Source: CAVWDI01 sp963793095 (GTDB lineage Bacteria; Chloroflexota; Anaerolineae; Anaerolineales; UBA4823). From it: a stretch of 64,000 bases of DNA. The stretch lies in NCBI GenBank assembly GCA_963793095.1, contig CAWBYY010000004.1:124001-188000 (forward strand), written 5' to 3'. Positions 9,756 to 19,847 of this stretch are shown here, piece by piece. Made by a program: the position numbers and the translations under genes. A model generated the notes under the pieces. The model was not told the origin of the DNA, did no database searches, and saw only the letters and a list, made by a program, of their open reading frames with translations. The first letter of the stretch is position 1, and the number at the start of each line of letters is the position of its first letter.

Positions 9756-10096
9756 ATGCATGAGCTACCAGTATCACAGAATATTTTAGATATCTCATTA
9801 AAGTATGCCAATATAGAAAGTGCATCGAAAATTATTAAAATAAATATCGTTATTGGTCAATTAAGCTCATTCATTGATGAATCAATTAAGTTTTATTGGG
9901 ATATTATTTCGAAAGATACAATCGCTGAGGGAGCAGAATTAATTTTTACACGAATACCAGCAGAATTTATCTGCCAGAAATGTAATACAAGTTTCCCTTT
10001 AACTGGTAGTCATTACTTTGTCCAAAATGTGAAAGCACCCAGTTAGAGATTATAAAAGGAAAAGAATTTTATCTGGATTCAATTGATATTGAATAA
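9756..10096 (+). CDS. hypA: Hydrogenase nickel-incorporation protein HypA (frameshifted)
   Basis: Metallochaperone delivering nickel to the [NiFe] hydrogenase precursor. It starts MHE, with His2 the expected nickel ligand, and has the first zinc CxxC (Cys73, Cys76: FICQKC). Frame zero ends at 10046 without the second CxxC. From 10019 the -1 frame reads CPKCESTQLEIIKG and continues to a TAA at 10094-10096, restoring the second zinc pair and the normal length of about 113 residues. One base is missing in the TTTG at 10017-10020. It heads the hypABFCDE cluster, six bases before hypB. Confidence 0.85.
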
Positions 10097-10102
10097 AATC
10101 TA

Positions 10103-10759
10103 ATGGCCAAAATTGAAAATAAAATTACTATTGTCGAAAATATCCTGAGAGCAAACGATCAAATCGCACAACAGAATAGGTCTCGACTTGATAGTGCGAA
10201 TTTATTTTCAATGAATTTTATGGCATCTCCTGGAGCGGGTAAGACTTCTCTGATTGAAGCAACTATTGGAAATTTAAAGGACAAATATAAAATCGCAGTT
10301 ATTGATGGAGATGTCGCCTCCAGTATTGATGCTGATAGAGCCGCAAATGCAGGAGCTCAGGCTGTTCAAGTAAATACCGGTGGTGAGTGCCATTTGGATG
10401 CTGTAATGATAAATAATGCTTTAAACCAATTGGAATTGGTAGAAACGGATTTATTGATTGTCGAAAATGTTGGTAATTTGATTTGTCCGAGCGGTTTCCA
10501 GCTGGGAACGCACAAAAATGTCTTGATTGCATCTATACCGGAGGGCGATGATAAGCCTTACAAATATCCACAGATCTACCAAAATATTGAAGCACTGGTG
10601 GTAAATAAAATCGATTTGATGCCATACGTCGATTTTAATCTGGAATATTTTCTCAACGGTGTAAGTATATTAAATCCGGGTCTGATACATTTTCAACTTT
10701 CCTGCCGGACAAAGGAAGGTATCCAAGAATGGCTTGATTGGGTAGAGAGTAATCTTTAA
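10103..10759 (+). CDS. hypB: Hydrogenase nickel-incorporation GTPase HypB
   Basis: SIMIBI-class GTPase that powers nickel insertion together with HypA. The 218-residue protein has the P-loop PGAGKTS (43-49), DGDVA (switch I), the nickel/zinc-binding GECH (Cys96-His97), ENVGNL (121-126) followed by Cys128, and NKID. There is no His-rich nickel-storage stretch at the N-terminus. Its stop overlaps the hypF start (TAATG at 10757-10761), so the two are translationally coupled. Confidence 0.95.
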   Translation: MAKIENKITIVENILRANDQIAQQNRSRLDSANLFSMNFMASPGAGKTSLIEATIGNLKDKYKIAVIDGDVASSIDADRAANAGAQAVQVNTGGECHLDAVMINNALNQLELVETDLLIVENVGNLICPSGFQLGTHKNVLIASIPEGDDKPYKYPQIYQNIEALVVNKIDLMPYVDFNLEYFLNGVSILNPGLIHFQLSCRTKEGIQEWLDWVESNL

Positions 10760-13197
10760 TGTACAGCGTTTCGGGAGCACACATTTCAATACAAGGAATT
10801 GTTCAAGGCGTTGGTTTTCGCCCCTTTGTTTATGGTTTAGCCAATCGATTAAATATTACAGGTTGGGTCCAAAATACATCATCAGGAGTTGAAATTGAGG
10901 CTGTCGGAGAAACAGAATCCCTGGATTTATTCTGCGCTTCCCTGAAAACCGAAGCTCCACCGCTGGCACTCATCGAAAGTATAAAAATTGAACACTGTGA
11001 ACCAGACCATTATTCAAAATTCGAAATCGTCCATTCGAAAATTATTCCAAATGCGTTTCAACCAATTTCACCGGATATTTGTACGTGTGATGATTGTTTG
11101 AAAGAATTGTTTGACGAATACGATCGACGTTTTCTGTATCCATTTATTAATTGCACAAATTGCGGCCCAAGATTTACCATCATAAATGATGTGCCGTATG
11201 ATCGCCCCAATACTACTATGGCTGAATTCCAGATGTGTCCGGATTGTTTATCAGAATATAACAACCCGGAGGATAGACGCTTTCATGCACAACCAGTTGC
11301 TTGCCCTGTATGTGGCCCACACATTCAGCTTGTAGATAGTAACAATACGCACATCACCAATTCCCAAATAAATTTCAATTTACCCGGAAATTTAGAAATC
11401 AATAGATCAATCAAATCCCTTGTGTCCGCGCAAAAAATGCTGGCGGATGGAAAAATTATCGCAATAAAAGGATTGGGTGGTTTCCATTTAGCCTGTAATG
11501 CTCTGAACCTGGATGCAGTAAATGAATTACGCGCAAGAAAACTGCGGGTTGACAAACCATTTGCTGTGATGATGGCTGATATTAGGCTTATATCAAAATA
11601 TTGCAAATTGGATTCAAGATCCAGGAATCTTCTCGAATCTCGTGAACGCCCAATAGTAATATTGCCAAGGGAAAGAGATTGTGAAATAAGTACGGAAGTT
11701 GCTCCTTTCCAGAACACTATTGGAATAATGCTCCCTTATACTCCACTGCATTATTTGTTATTCTCAGGAATAAATAGTCAGAATTCAGCAAACAACATCC
11801 CACCTGCCCTGGTTATGACAAGCGGCAATATCAGTGAAGAACCGATTTCAATCGACAACAATGAAGCAATAAAGGATCTTTCTAATATTGCGGACGCTTT
11901 TCTAATTCATAACCGGGATATAAATACAAGGTGTGACGATTTTGTATTTCAGATTTATATTAACCCAAAATTTACTATCCAAAAAACAAATCAAAGGAAT
12001 TTATCTTTTACCTATCCTGTACGACGCTCCCGTGGTTATGCACCTTATCCATTGCTTCTTCCCTTTGATCTTAATCAGGTTCTGGCTACTGGCGCTGAAT
12101 TGAAGAACACATTTTGTATAACCCGAGAAAGATACGCATTTATCAGTCAGCATATTGGAGATATTGAAAATTTTGAAACGTTCTGTTCTTTTGAAAGCGG
12201 AATAGATTATTACGAAAAATTATTCAAAATAAATCCAGAAATTATCGCTTATGATTTACACCCCGATTATCTTTCCACACGGTATGCATTAGAGCGTGCT
12301 GAAGCTAATAATTTAGAATCTATTGGGGTTCAACACCATCATGCCCATATCGCCTCATGTATGGCTGACAATGGACTAACAGGTGAAGAAAAGGTCATTG
12401 GAATCAGTTTTGACGGTACAGGATATGGTGATGATAAAACTATCTGGGGTGGAGAATTTCTATTTTCAAGTTATTCAGAATATGAACGAATTGCCCATCT
12501 AAGATACACACCATTACCAGGGGGTGATAAAGCGATAAAAGAACCATGGCGCATTGGACTTTCATGGTTAAGAACTGCGGGATTAGCCTGGGACGAAAAT
12601 CTCCCACCAGTGAAACACATTATCCGAAATCCATCACATAATGAACAATTATTACAGGTGATCGAACACCAAATAGATGCGGGAGTAAATGCCCCCTTAA
12701 CTTCCAGTGTTGGACGGCTTTTTGATTCTGTTGCGTCAATAATTGGAATACGTGAGATTGTTAATTATGAGGCACAGGCTGCAATTGAATTGGAAAATTT
12801 ATGTGATCCAAAGGAAAAAGGCCTATATCCGATAAGCATATACCATGCTGGAGAAAACGAACAGGATTTACATTCGTTCCCTTTAATAATTGATCCAACC
12901 CCAATGTTGAAAGCAATCATTGATGATTTATTCGCCGAGATTCCTACTTCAATAATATCCGCACGTTTCCATAACAGCCTGGCCTTTATGGTTCTTGAAG
13001 TCAGTCTTATCCTACGAAAAGTTTTAAATTCGAATTTGATCGCTTTAAGCGGCGGCGTATGGCAGAATTTAACTTTATTGGAAAAAACCATCAATATTCT
13101 TATTCGGGAAAATTTTGAATTGTTGATTCATCGAAGAGTTCCTCCAAATGATGGTGGGATCTCACTTGGTCAGGCAGTGATAGCATCAAAGCAATAA
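10759..13197 (+). CDS. hypF: Carbamoyltransferase HypF
   Basis: Makes the thiocarboxamide on HypE from carbamoyl phosphate, the precursor of the CN ligands of [NiFe] hydrogenase. Domains in order: acylphosphatase (about 5-90, VQGVGFRPFVYG), two zinc fingers (Cys110/113, 132/135, 160/163, 182/185), a YrdC-like ATP-binding domain (about 205-390) and a Kae1-like domain with HHHAH, FDGTGYG and the C-terminal LSGGVWQN. At 812 residues it is slightly longer than the usual 750-780. It overlaps the hypB stop by one base. Confidence 0.95.
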   Translation: MYSVSGAHISIQGIVQGVGFRPFVYGLANRLNITGWVQNTSSGVEIEAVGETESLDLFCASLKTEAPPLALIESIKIEHCEPDHYSKFEIVHSKIIPNAFQPISPDICTCDDCLKELFDEYDRRFLYPFINCTNCGPRFTIINDVPYDRPNTTMAEFQMCPDCLSEYNNPEDRRFHAQPVACPVCGPHIQLVDSNNTHITNSQINFNLPGNLEINRSIKSLVSAQKMLADGKIIAIKGLGGFHLACNALNLDAVNELRARKLRVDKPFAVMMADIRLISKYCKLDSRSRNLLESRERPIVILPRERDCEISTEVAPFQNTIGIMLPYTPLHYLLFSGINSQNSANNIPPALVMTSGNISEEPISIDNNEAIKDLSNIADAFLIHNRDINTRCDDFVFQIYINPKFTIQKTNQRNLSFTYPVRRSRGYAPYPLLLPFDLNQVLATGAELKNTFCITRERYAFISQHIGDIENFETFCSFESGIDYYEKLFKINPEIIAYDLHPDYLSTRYALERAEANNLESIGVQHHHAHIASCMADNGLTGEEKVIGISFDGTGYGDDKTIWGGEFLFSSYSEYERIAHLRYTPLPGGDKAIKEPWRIGLSWLRTAGLAWDENLPPVKHIIRNPSHNEQLLQVIEHQIDAGVNAPLTSSVGRLFDSVASIIGIREIVNYEAQAAIELENLCDPKEKGLYPISIYHAGENEQDLHSFPLIIDPTPMLKAIIDDLFAEIPTSIISARFHNSLAFMVLEVSLILRKVLNSNLIALSGGVWQNLTLLEKTINILIRENFELLIHRRVPPNDGGISLGQAVIASKQ

Positions 13198-13221
13198 ATT
13201 TCAATACTGGAGCGTTTTATT

Positions 13222-13468
13222 ATGTGTTTGGGTATACCTGGAAAAATCATTGAAATCTATGAAATAAATGGTTTAAAGATGGGAAAAACTGATTTTGGCG
13301 GAGTTGTCCGCGAAATCTTGCCTGGCATATGTGCCAGAAGCGGGAATTGGCGACTATGTCCTTGTGCATGTAGGATTTGCCTTGAACTTGATCAGCGAAA
13401 AAGAAGCAAATGAGACAATGGAATTGCTGCGTAATATTGCTGATGTAAATGCAGAATTAAATCCATAA
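13222..13468 (+). CDS. hypC: Hydrogenase maturation chaperone HypC (frameshifted)
   Basis: Small chaperone that, with HypD, assembles Fe(CN)2CO and delivers it to the hydrogenase large subunit. It begins MCLGIPGK, with the essential Cys2. After VVREI, frame zero runs into unrelated sequence and stops at 13413. The frame starting at 13319 continues with CLAYVPEAGIGDYVLVHVG and ends with TAA at 13466-13468, giving a normal HypC of about 81 residues. One extra T around 13318-13319 explains the break. Confidence 0.85.
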
Positions 13469-13503
13469 CCGCATTATCCAATTAAATACCGAGAATTTCT
13501 TTT

Positions 13504-14604
13504 ATGAAATACTTATCTGAATTCAGAAATTCCGAAATCTCCAAGGGTTTGATTGAGGAGATCAATCGTATCACTGAACATAATTGGACTATTATGGAAA
13601 TATGCGGTGGTCAGACACATTCAATTATGCGATATGGACTTGACCAACTGCTGCCAGAAAAAATTGAACTGGTCCATGGTCCTGGTTGTCCAGTGTGTGT
13701 AACTTCGCTTGAATTAGTTGACAAAGCTCTTGATATTGCAAGCCGGTCTGATGTGATATTTACGTCATATGGCGATATGTTGAGAGTGCCTGGCTCAAGT
13801 GGCGATTTATTTTCTGTAAAAGCCTCTGGCGGAGATATACGTGTGGTTTACTCACCATTGGATGCTTTACAAATTGCGCAGAATAATCCTGACAAACAGG
13901 TCGTCTTTTTTGCTATTGGGTTTGAAACAACTGCCCCTGCAAATGCAATGAGTGTAGTCCAGGCAGATGCCTTAGGTCTAGATAATTACAGTATTTTAGT
14001 TTCCCATGTGCGTGTACCTCCTGCAATGCATGCAATTTTAAGTTCGCCATATAATCGGGTGAATGGATTTTTAGCAGCAGGCCATGTGTGCGCAGTTATG
14101 GGATACTGGGAATATCCTCCAATCGCTGAAAGATATAAAGTTCCAATTGTAGTTACTGGATTTGAACCTTTAGATATTCTCCGCAGTGTAATTATGGTAG
14201 TTAGACAATTGGAAAACAATACATATGAAGTTGAAAATGGTTACTCCCGTATAGTTTCATTTGATGGGAATATTTCTGCGCAAAAAATGATCAATCAGGT
14301 TTATTTGAATTGTGACCGGAAGTGGCGTGGAATAGGTTTGATACCAAATAGTGGTTGGTGTCTCCGTCCTGAATATCAGCAATACGATGCGGAATTATTA
14401 TATGGAGTGCAGTATATCGATCCTGAAGAGTCTCCATTATGCATTTCTGGCACCATCCTTCAGGGATTGAAAAAACCAATTGATTGTCCCGCATTTGGTG
14501 TTGAATGTACACCTTCAACCCCATTGGGAGCAACAATGGTCTCTTCCGAAGGTGCTTGTGCTGCATATTTTCAGTATTCCTATAATAATCAAACCACAGT
14601 GTAA
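13504..14604 (+). CDS. hypD: Hydrogenase maturation protein HypD
   Basis: [4Fe-4S] scaffold on which the Fe(CN)2CO unit is built with HypC and HypE. The 366 residues match the family length. Conserved cysteine motifs are CGGQTHSI (Cys34), GPGCPVC (Cys62, Cys65) and the C-terminal cluster segment from FGVECTPS to EGACAAY. It sits between hypC and hypE in the standard order. Confidence 0.95.
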   Translation: MKYLSEFRNSEISKGLIEEINRITEHNWTIMEICGGQTHSIMRYGLDQLLPEKIELVHGPGCPVCVTSLELVDKALDIASRSDVIFTSYGDMLRVPGSSGDLFSVKASGGDIRVVYSPLDALQIAQNNPDKQVVFFAIGFETTAPANAMSVVQADALGLDNYSILVSHVRVPPAMHAILSSPYNRVNGFLAAGHVCAVMGYWEYPPIAERYKVPIVVTGFEPLDILRSVIMVVRQLENNTYEVENGYSRIVSFDGNISAQKMINQVYLNCDRKWRGIGLIPNSGWCLRPEYQQYDAELLYGVQYIDPEESPLCISGTILQGLKKPIDCPAFGVECTPSTPLGATMVSSEGACAAYFQYSYNNQTTV

Positions 14605-14621
14605 CCATCAAATTTAAGAAT

Positions 14622-15722
14622 ATGGCATCCAAAATGAAATCAAATCCAATACACATGGAAGGCGCTAATTGTCCTATTCCGAACAAGCATAATGAGCAAA
14701 TAATCCTCGGGCATGGAAGTGGAGGGAAACTGACCCAAGATTTGATTAGAGATTTCTTCTTTCCCTCTTTCGAAAACCAAATTCTTGCCGGGTTTAATGA
14801 TTCTGGGATTATAGAATGGGGTAATTTAAGTGAAGAGTACCAGAATTGTATTCACAGAATTGCCATAAGTACGGATAATCATGTAGTGTGGCCGTTATTT
14901 TTCCGAGGAGGAGATATCGGAAGGTTGTCTGTTTGTGGTACTGTTAATGATCTGGCAATGGTGGGAGCGATTCCACTTTATTTGACTGCAGGTTTTATCC
15001 TCGAAGAAGGTTTAAGCATCCACACCCTGGAGAATATTATCGCGTCTATGAAAGATGCAGCCTTGGAGGCAGGGATAGAAATCATTGCTGGAGACACCAA
15101 AGTGGTTGAGAAAGGTAAAGCAGATTGTATCTACATCAATACTTCTGGTTTTGGAGTGATCAGAGACAATATAGATATTTCAGGAGCAAATGCTAAACCG
15201 GGCGATAAAGTACTCGTCTCTGGAACTATTGGAGATCATGGCATTGCAGTCTTAGAAGCACGAGGAGAATTGGGATTTGTTTCTGATATCCACAGTGATA
15301 TTTCACCGTTGAATGAGTTGGTATCCAACATACTTAATGTTTCAAAGAATGTTCATTCAATGAGAGATCCGACAAGAGGTGGGCTCGCGACAGCGCTTAA
15401 TGAAATTGCTAAACAATCAAATGTTTGCATTGAAATTGATGAAATATATATACCAGTCAATCCTGCGGTAAATTCAGCTTGTGAAATGCTGGGGTTTGAC
15501 CCATTGTACATCGCCAATGAGGGAAAAATGATAATAATAGTTGCGCCCCAGGATACTGATGTTGTAATAGATTGTTTGCATTCCCACAAGTATGGTAAAG
15601 ATGCAGCAATAATTGGGGAGGTAACCGCTGAACCAGCCGGTAAATTATTAATGAGAACATCAATAGGTAGCAGGCGTGTCGTCACAACTCTATCAGGTGA
15701 GCTTCTACCCCGGATCTGTTGA
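14622..15722 (+). CDS. hypE: Hydrogenase maturation protein HypE
   Basis: Dehydrates the carbamoylated C-terminal cysteine to thiocyanate and donates CN to HypCD. It is a PurM-like ATPase with GHGSGGKLT near the N-terminus, STDNHVV, GTVNDLAM and DPTRGGLA blocks, and the invariant C-terminal tail PRIC whose Cys366 carries the CN. The first 20 residues are poorly conserved, and the ATG at 14634 is a possible alternative start. The last 18 bases overlap the convergent methyltransferase gene. No hydrogenase subunit or maturation protease is in the window. Confidence 0.95.
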   Translation: MASKMKSNPIHMEGANCPIPNKHNEQIILGHGSGGKLTQDLIRDFFFPSFENQILAGFNDSGIIEWGNLSEEYQNCIHRIAISTDNHVVWPLFFRGGDIGRLSVCGTVNDLAMVGAIPLYLTAGFILEEGLSIHTLENIIASMKDAALEAGIEIIAGDTKVVEKGKADCIYINTSGFGVIRDNIDISGANAKPGDKVLVSGTIGDHGIAVLEARGELGFVSDIHSDISPLNELVSNILNVSKNVHSMRDPTRGGLATALNEIAKQSNVCIEIDEIYIPVNPAVNSACEMLGFDPLYIANEGKMIIIVAPQDTDVVIDCLHSHKYGKDAAIIGEVTAEPAGKLLMRTSIGSRRVVTTLSGELLPRIC

Positions 15723-16302
15723 TTTTTGCGAAGAATTGCCTTTATCGATTACTATCCAGGAATTATATCCATCGTATTCTATAAATGAATTTGAATACTT
15801 GAACCCGAATAAGCTTTTTATATTTTCGGGTAACAAAAAGCGACTCCTCATAAATACAATTTTTTCAGCAAAAGCTACCAGCTTAACACCAAATTTATGG
15901 TAGTTCGGCTCTTCAACTACTATCCGCCCATCCGGAGCCAGGACTTCTCCATAACTCGCGGGCAGTATTTTCCTGATTGCAGACATGATGGAAAGCATCA
16001 ACCATAATTATTCTCTCAAAATAATTGCTTGGAAAAGGTAAGAATTCACTATGAGTACAGACAGGTAAAAGACCCTTCTTCTGAATTGTTTGTCTGAGCA
16101 TAGGGTATGAAAGATCAGCAACAAATACAGACGATGCCCTGTCTTTTAATAGATTGGAAATTCTTCCTGTTCCTCCACCTGCATCGAGCAAATCTCCTGA
16201 TATTGGCAAATTCAACAATGCCTCAAGGTTAGCATTATTGGCCGATTTGATCACCTTATCATATATTGGTGCTAGAAAATCAAAATGATTATTTATGGAC
16301 AT
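15705..16302 (-). CDS. Class I SAM-dependent methyltransferase (frameshifted)
   Basis: A methyltransferase of about 199 residues if one extra base is ignored. The N-terminal part has motif I LLDAGGGTGRI (about 37-47) and the post-I acidic segment VFVADLS, then MVDAFHHV. Frame zero ends at 15913. The next frame continues with VLAPDGRIVVEEP, the usual motif III region, to a stop at 15705. The extra base lies in AGAAGTC on the minus strand (15942-15948), the same heptamer and phase as in pckA. It resembles UbiE/Methyltransf_11 proteins of unknown substrate. It is convergent with hypE. Confidence 0.7.
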
Positions 16303-16339
16303 CTGAAATATTATTTATTGATTTTGGATGGCTGAGAAA

Positions 16340-16366
16340 TAATAAAGCCTTCAAATGAGAAGGCTT
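16340..16366 (-). terminator. Terminator downstream of the small Cys/acidic protein gene
   Basis: Inverted repeat AAGCCTTC (16345-16352) / GAAGGCTT (16359-16366) with a 6-base loop. Read on the minus strand it is followed by TTATTATTT, so it fits the end of the gene at 16429-16659. Confidence 0.6.
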
Positions 16367-16428
16367 AATAAATGTAATTCTGTAAAATACAAACTCTTCA
16401 AGAATTCTTGATGTCAAAAATATACCTA

Positions 16429-16659
16429 TTATATTTCGTCATCTTCAAGCCAGAGTTCATCGTCTTCATCCTCATCTTCAATTTCATCCCAACCTGATAA
16501 TTCCTGGTCTTCATCTTCCCAACTATCCTCTGCTTCCAGATCAGAAGTCCTGGAATAAGTCATACATCCAATATCTGAATCCAGTTCAATAGCGGCAGCT
16601 CTACAAAATCCTTCTTCCAAGAATACACAATCCATATAGTAACAACGAATTCTTGGCAT
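16429..16659 (-). CDS. Small four-cysteine protein with acidic tail (DUF1540-like)
   Basis: A 76-residue protein. The first half contains four cysteines in a C-x4-C-x7-C-x12-C pattern (Cys6, 11, 19, 32), resembling small metal-binding DUF1540-type proteins. The second half is almost entirely Asp/Glu with Trp. A good upstream sequence (AGGAGTAATAAA, minus strand) precedes the ATG, and a terminator follows, so I treat it as a real monocistronic gene. The function is unknown. The cysteine pattern suggests zinc or Fe-S binding; the acidic tail suggests interaction with a basic partner. Confidence 0.7.
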   Translation of the reverse strand: MPRIRCYYMDCVFLEEGFCRAAAIELDSDIGCMTYSRTSDLEAEDSWEDEDQELSGWDEIEDEDEDDELWLEDDEI

Positions 16660-16794
16660 TTTATTACTCCTGATAGGTTTATAATAATTACGAGATTTTT
16701 ATTAGGATGAATATTATACAAAAAAGCTGATTGCTAACGGCTGAGAATTATACCATTTGTGTAATGAATAGAAACATAGCTTCTAAAATTTTTA

Positions 16795-19035
16795 TTAACC
16801 AGGTCTGACTCTTTGCGCTTCCATTACGTTTGGCAAATTCTCCAACCGGTCAAGAAGACGGCTAAGCTGAACAATATCACGAACTTCCAGGATTAAATCA
16901 AAAATTGCCAGATTCCGGTGGGTTTCAACCCGAACATTTGGCATATTTACACCTTCATCAGCAATCAAAGTTGACACATCTTTCATGAGACCATCCCGAT
17001 CATAAGCCTTCAATCGTATTGGTACGGGATAGGTTGTTTTCGGTTCTCCCCAGGAAACTCGCACCAATCTCTCTCGATCTTTTATCCGCAGTATATTTGG
17101 ACAGTCCTGTCTGTGAATTGTTGCGCCTCTCCCACGTGTAATATAACCAACTATATCATCACCTGGGGCAGGATTACAACAGCGCCCAATCGTTGTCAAA
17201 AGCCCTTTCAAACCCAATACCTGGATGGAATCATCGCTTATTTCGGTTTCTTTTAAAGTATAAATTTCCTGTAACTCTTCAGGTTCAGGTTTTTCGCTAA
17301 ATTTTAGGTGGTTAACAATTCTTGCAACAGGTAGATCGCCAGTACCAATCGAAACAAAAAATTCATCGATGTCCCTGTACTCAAACTCCTTTGAAAGTTT
17401 TTCTAAGTTTATTTCACTTAAACCAAGCCGGCGTAATTCTTTTTCCAAAACCCCCTTCCCCTGGATCATGTTCTGCTCACGCGCTTGTTTTTTAAACCAT
17501 CGTCTAATCTTGGAGCGCGCCCGTTGAGTTTTAACCAGCCCCAGGTTAGTATTTAACCAGTCGCGGCTTGGCCCACCACGTTTTGCGGTTAATATTTCCA
17601 CCTTATCTCCAGTTGAAAGCTTGTACTCTAAGGAGACAAGTTTCCCATTAATTTTCGCCCCACGGCATCGGTGGCCAATATCAGTATGGACATGATATGC
17701 AAAATCAATCGGAGTAGATCCTACAGGCATATCGATTATGTCCCCTCTGGGGGTAAAAACATAAACCCGATCTTCAAAAACATCACTTTTCATGCTGTCA
17801 ACGAATTCTCGGGCATCTTCAATATCCTGCCGCCATTCCATCAAAGATCTTAACCAGATAATCCGTTTCTCATAATCCTCATCGCGTTCTGAACCTTCTT
17901 TATATCTCCAATGAGCAGCAATTCCATATTCAGCATTCTGGTTCATTTCAGCAGTTCGAATTTGAATTTCCAGGGTACTACCTTCTTCATAATTCACAGC
18001 AGTGTGCAAAGAACGGTAGAAGTTATCCTTCGGTGCGGCGATATAATCATCGAATTCCCCCGGGATTGGAACCCAATGTGTATGAATAATTCCAAGAGTT
18101 GAATAACATTCCGGGATACTTTCAACCATAATTCTCATTCCCCTGATATCGCGCACCATGTCAAACGGTACTCCCTTTCTTGTCATTTTCCTGTATATGG
18201 AATAAATATGTTTTGGGCGGACACTTATTTCAGGATATATCCCACTCTGGGCTAAAACTCTCTCTAACTCATCTTTGATAGCTTGCATTTCGGCCTCGCG
18301 CTCAGATCTTCTTTCGGCAAGGTTTTCAGCGATCTCGCGGTACTTTTCAGGATTCACATATCTAAATGCAAGGTCTTCAAGTTCCCATTTTATCTGCCAT
18401 ATCCCTAATCGATTTGCTAAGGGTGCAAAAATATCCAGAGTTTCTTGAGCTATACGTTTTCTTTTTGGTTCCGCAACATGTCCAAGTGTGCGCATGTTGT
18501 GCAAACGGTCTGCCAACTTTATGAGGACAACTCTGACATCTTCTCCCATTGCTAGAAAAGTTTTTCTTAGGGTCTCGGAAACCATGTCATACCTTCGGCT
18601 TCGATAAATTTTTTCAGCTTCTTCGAAAGGATCGGTTTCGCCTTTTCTTACTGCGATTTTTCTTAGTTTGTCTTCTTCGAATTCTTCTTCTAGATGTTGA
18701 TCGCCGCGTGAAACTCTGGGGAGTTGAGTTAATTTTGTCACTCCGTCTACAAGTTTAGTTATCTCTTCGCCAAAATTATTCCTGATATCCTTCAGGGTAA
18801 TCTCGGTATCCTCAACTGTATCGTGCAGAAAACCAGCAGCAATGACCGAGGGAGGAACACGTAAATCAGCCAATATCGAAGCTACCGCAATACAGTGATT
18901 AATATACTGCTCACCAGAAGCCCGCTTTTGATCTTTGTGAGCTTCTTCAGCTACACGGTAAGCGCGTTCAATCAACTCCCGGTCTGCAGGAGTATAATTT
19001 TCGGGCAACTTATTAAGAAACGCTTCTATTGTCAT
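16795..19035 (-). CDS. Bifunctional (p)ppGpp synthetase/hydrolase (RelA/SpoT family)
   Basis: Stringent-response enzyme of 746 residues. Domains in order: HD hydrolase (His47, His71-Asp72, Glu75-Asp76, so hydrolysis is likely retained), the synthetase domain with RDIRG.R and PKDNFYRSLHT, TGS (VFTPRGDIIDMP), helical and zinc-finger-like regions (GRCCNPAPGD) and a C-terminal ACT domain. The synthetase loop has NFYRS where many homologues have NGYQS. It lies alone, divergent from the sigma-factor gene at 19167. Regulation is not visible. Confidence 0.93.
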   Translation of the reverse strand: MTIEAFLNKLPENYTPADRELIERAYRVAEEAHKDQKRASGEQYINHCIAVASILADLRVPPSVIAAGFLHDTVEDTEITLKDIRNNFGEEITKLVDGVTKLTQLPRVSRGDQHLEEEFEEDKLRKIAVRKGETDPFEEAEKIYRSRRYDMVSETLRKTFLAMGEDVRVVLIKLADRLHNMRTLGHVAEPKRKRIAQETLDIFAPLANRLGIWQIKWELEDLAFRYVNPEKYREIAENLAERRSEREAEMQAIKDELERVLAQSGIYPEISVRPKHIYSIYRKMTRKGVPFDMVRDIRGMRIMVESIPECYSTLGIIHTHWVPIPGEFDDYIAAPKDNFYRSLHTAVNYEEGSTLEIQIRTAEMNQNAEYGIAAHWRYKEGSERDEDYEKRIIWLRSLMEWRQDIEDAREFVDSMKSDVFEDRVYVFTPRGDIIDMPVGSTPIDFAYHVHTDIGHRCRGAKINGKLVSLEYKLSTGDKVEILTAKRGGPSRDWLNTNLGLVKTQRARSKIRRWFKKQAREQNMIQGKGVLEKELRRLGLSEINLEKLSKEFEYRDIDEFFVSIGTGDLPVARIVNHLKFSEKPEPEELQEIYTLKETEISDDSIQVLGLKGLLTTIGRCCNPAPGDDIVGYITRGRGATIHRQDCPNILRIKDRERLVRVSWGEPKTTYPVPIRLKAYDRDGLMKDVSTLIADEGVNMPNVRVETHRNLAIFDLILEVRDIVQLSRLLDRLENLPNVMEAQRVRPG

Positions 19036-19166
19036 AATAATTAAATAATTTCTTGAGAAGTATAATCACAGCAGGTATTTGTAGCAAGGTATTTGCATCC
19101 AATCTTTATAATCACAAATGGCAATAATTAATCGTAATCAATTTAATATAATCATAAAAATAATAT

Positions 19167-19805
19167 ATGAGTAAAAGGACCAATCAAGATTGGATATCAG
19201 CATTAAAATCAGGCGGTATAAAACAGGAAGATGCCCTGGCTGATCTTCGATTAATTATCATTAATTCGCTTCCTTATTCTTTAAACAATTGGATGCAAAA
19301 CAGCGATCCAAGATTTGAACCTTTAACTGAGGAGGTATCTCAAGAAACGCTTTTACGGGTATTAGATAAATTGGATACATTTGAAGGACGCAGTCAATTC
19401 ACAACATGGGTGAATAAAATCGCTGTACGGATTGCTCTTTCAGAATTGAGGCGGCGACAGTGGAAAAATATTTCATTGGATGAATTAATTGATGAAAATA
19501 AATTAAAACATCCAACAAAGATCGTTTCTAAATCTGCTTCCAGCCCTGAAATGTCTATTGAACAGAAAGATATTTTAAAGAGAATAGAAAGGCTTATGGC
19601 CCAGGAGTTGACGGAAAAACAACGGAAAGCATTGGTCGCAATAAGTATCTATGGTATGCCAATGGAAGAGGTTGCCCGAAGAATGAATACCTCCAGAAAT
19701 GCCTTATATAAATTACTGCATGATGCGCGTTTGCGTTTGAAAGATAGAATGAAAAAAGAAGGATTATCACCGCAAGAAGTTTTAGAAATCTTCGAAGCAG
19801 GGTAA
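19167..19805 (+). CDS. ECF-type RNA polymerase sigma factor
   Basis: 212 residues. Sigma region 2 (about 35-95) includes EVSQETLLRVLDKL and FTTWVNKIAVRIALSELRRR, which would recognise the -10 element. Region 4 (about 145-200) has the helix-turn-helix MEEVARRMNTSRNALYKLLHDAR. The gene for a short HxxxCxxC protein follows 42 bases downstream, the usual layout of a sigma/zinc-anti-sigma pair. No strong Shine-Dalgarno precedes the ATG; a TATAAT-like box lies just upstream, so the transcript may be nearly leaderless. Target genes are unknown. Confidence 0.88.
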   Translation: MSKRTNQDWISALKSGGIKQEDALADLRLIIINSLPYSLNNWMQNSDPRFEPLTEEVSQETLLRVLDKLDTFEGRSQFTTWVNKIAVRIALSELRRRQWKNISLDELIDENKLKHPTKIVSKSASSPEMSIEQKDILKRIERLMAQELTEKQRKALVAISIYGMPMEEVARRMNTSRNALYKLLHDARLRLKDRMKKEGLSPQEVLEIFEAG

Positions 19806-19847
19806 GAATTTATTATAAATAACGTCAATTAATAAAGGTTTAATGAT

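Noticed and set aside
14291..14686. 131-residue minus-strand ORF over the hypD/hypE junction
   Set aside because: It is antisense to two strongly conserved genes and has no recognisable features.
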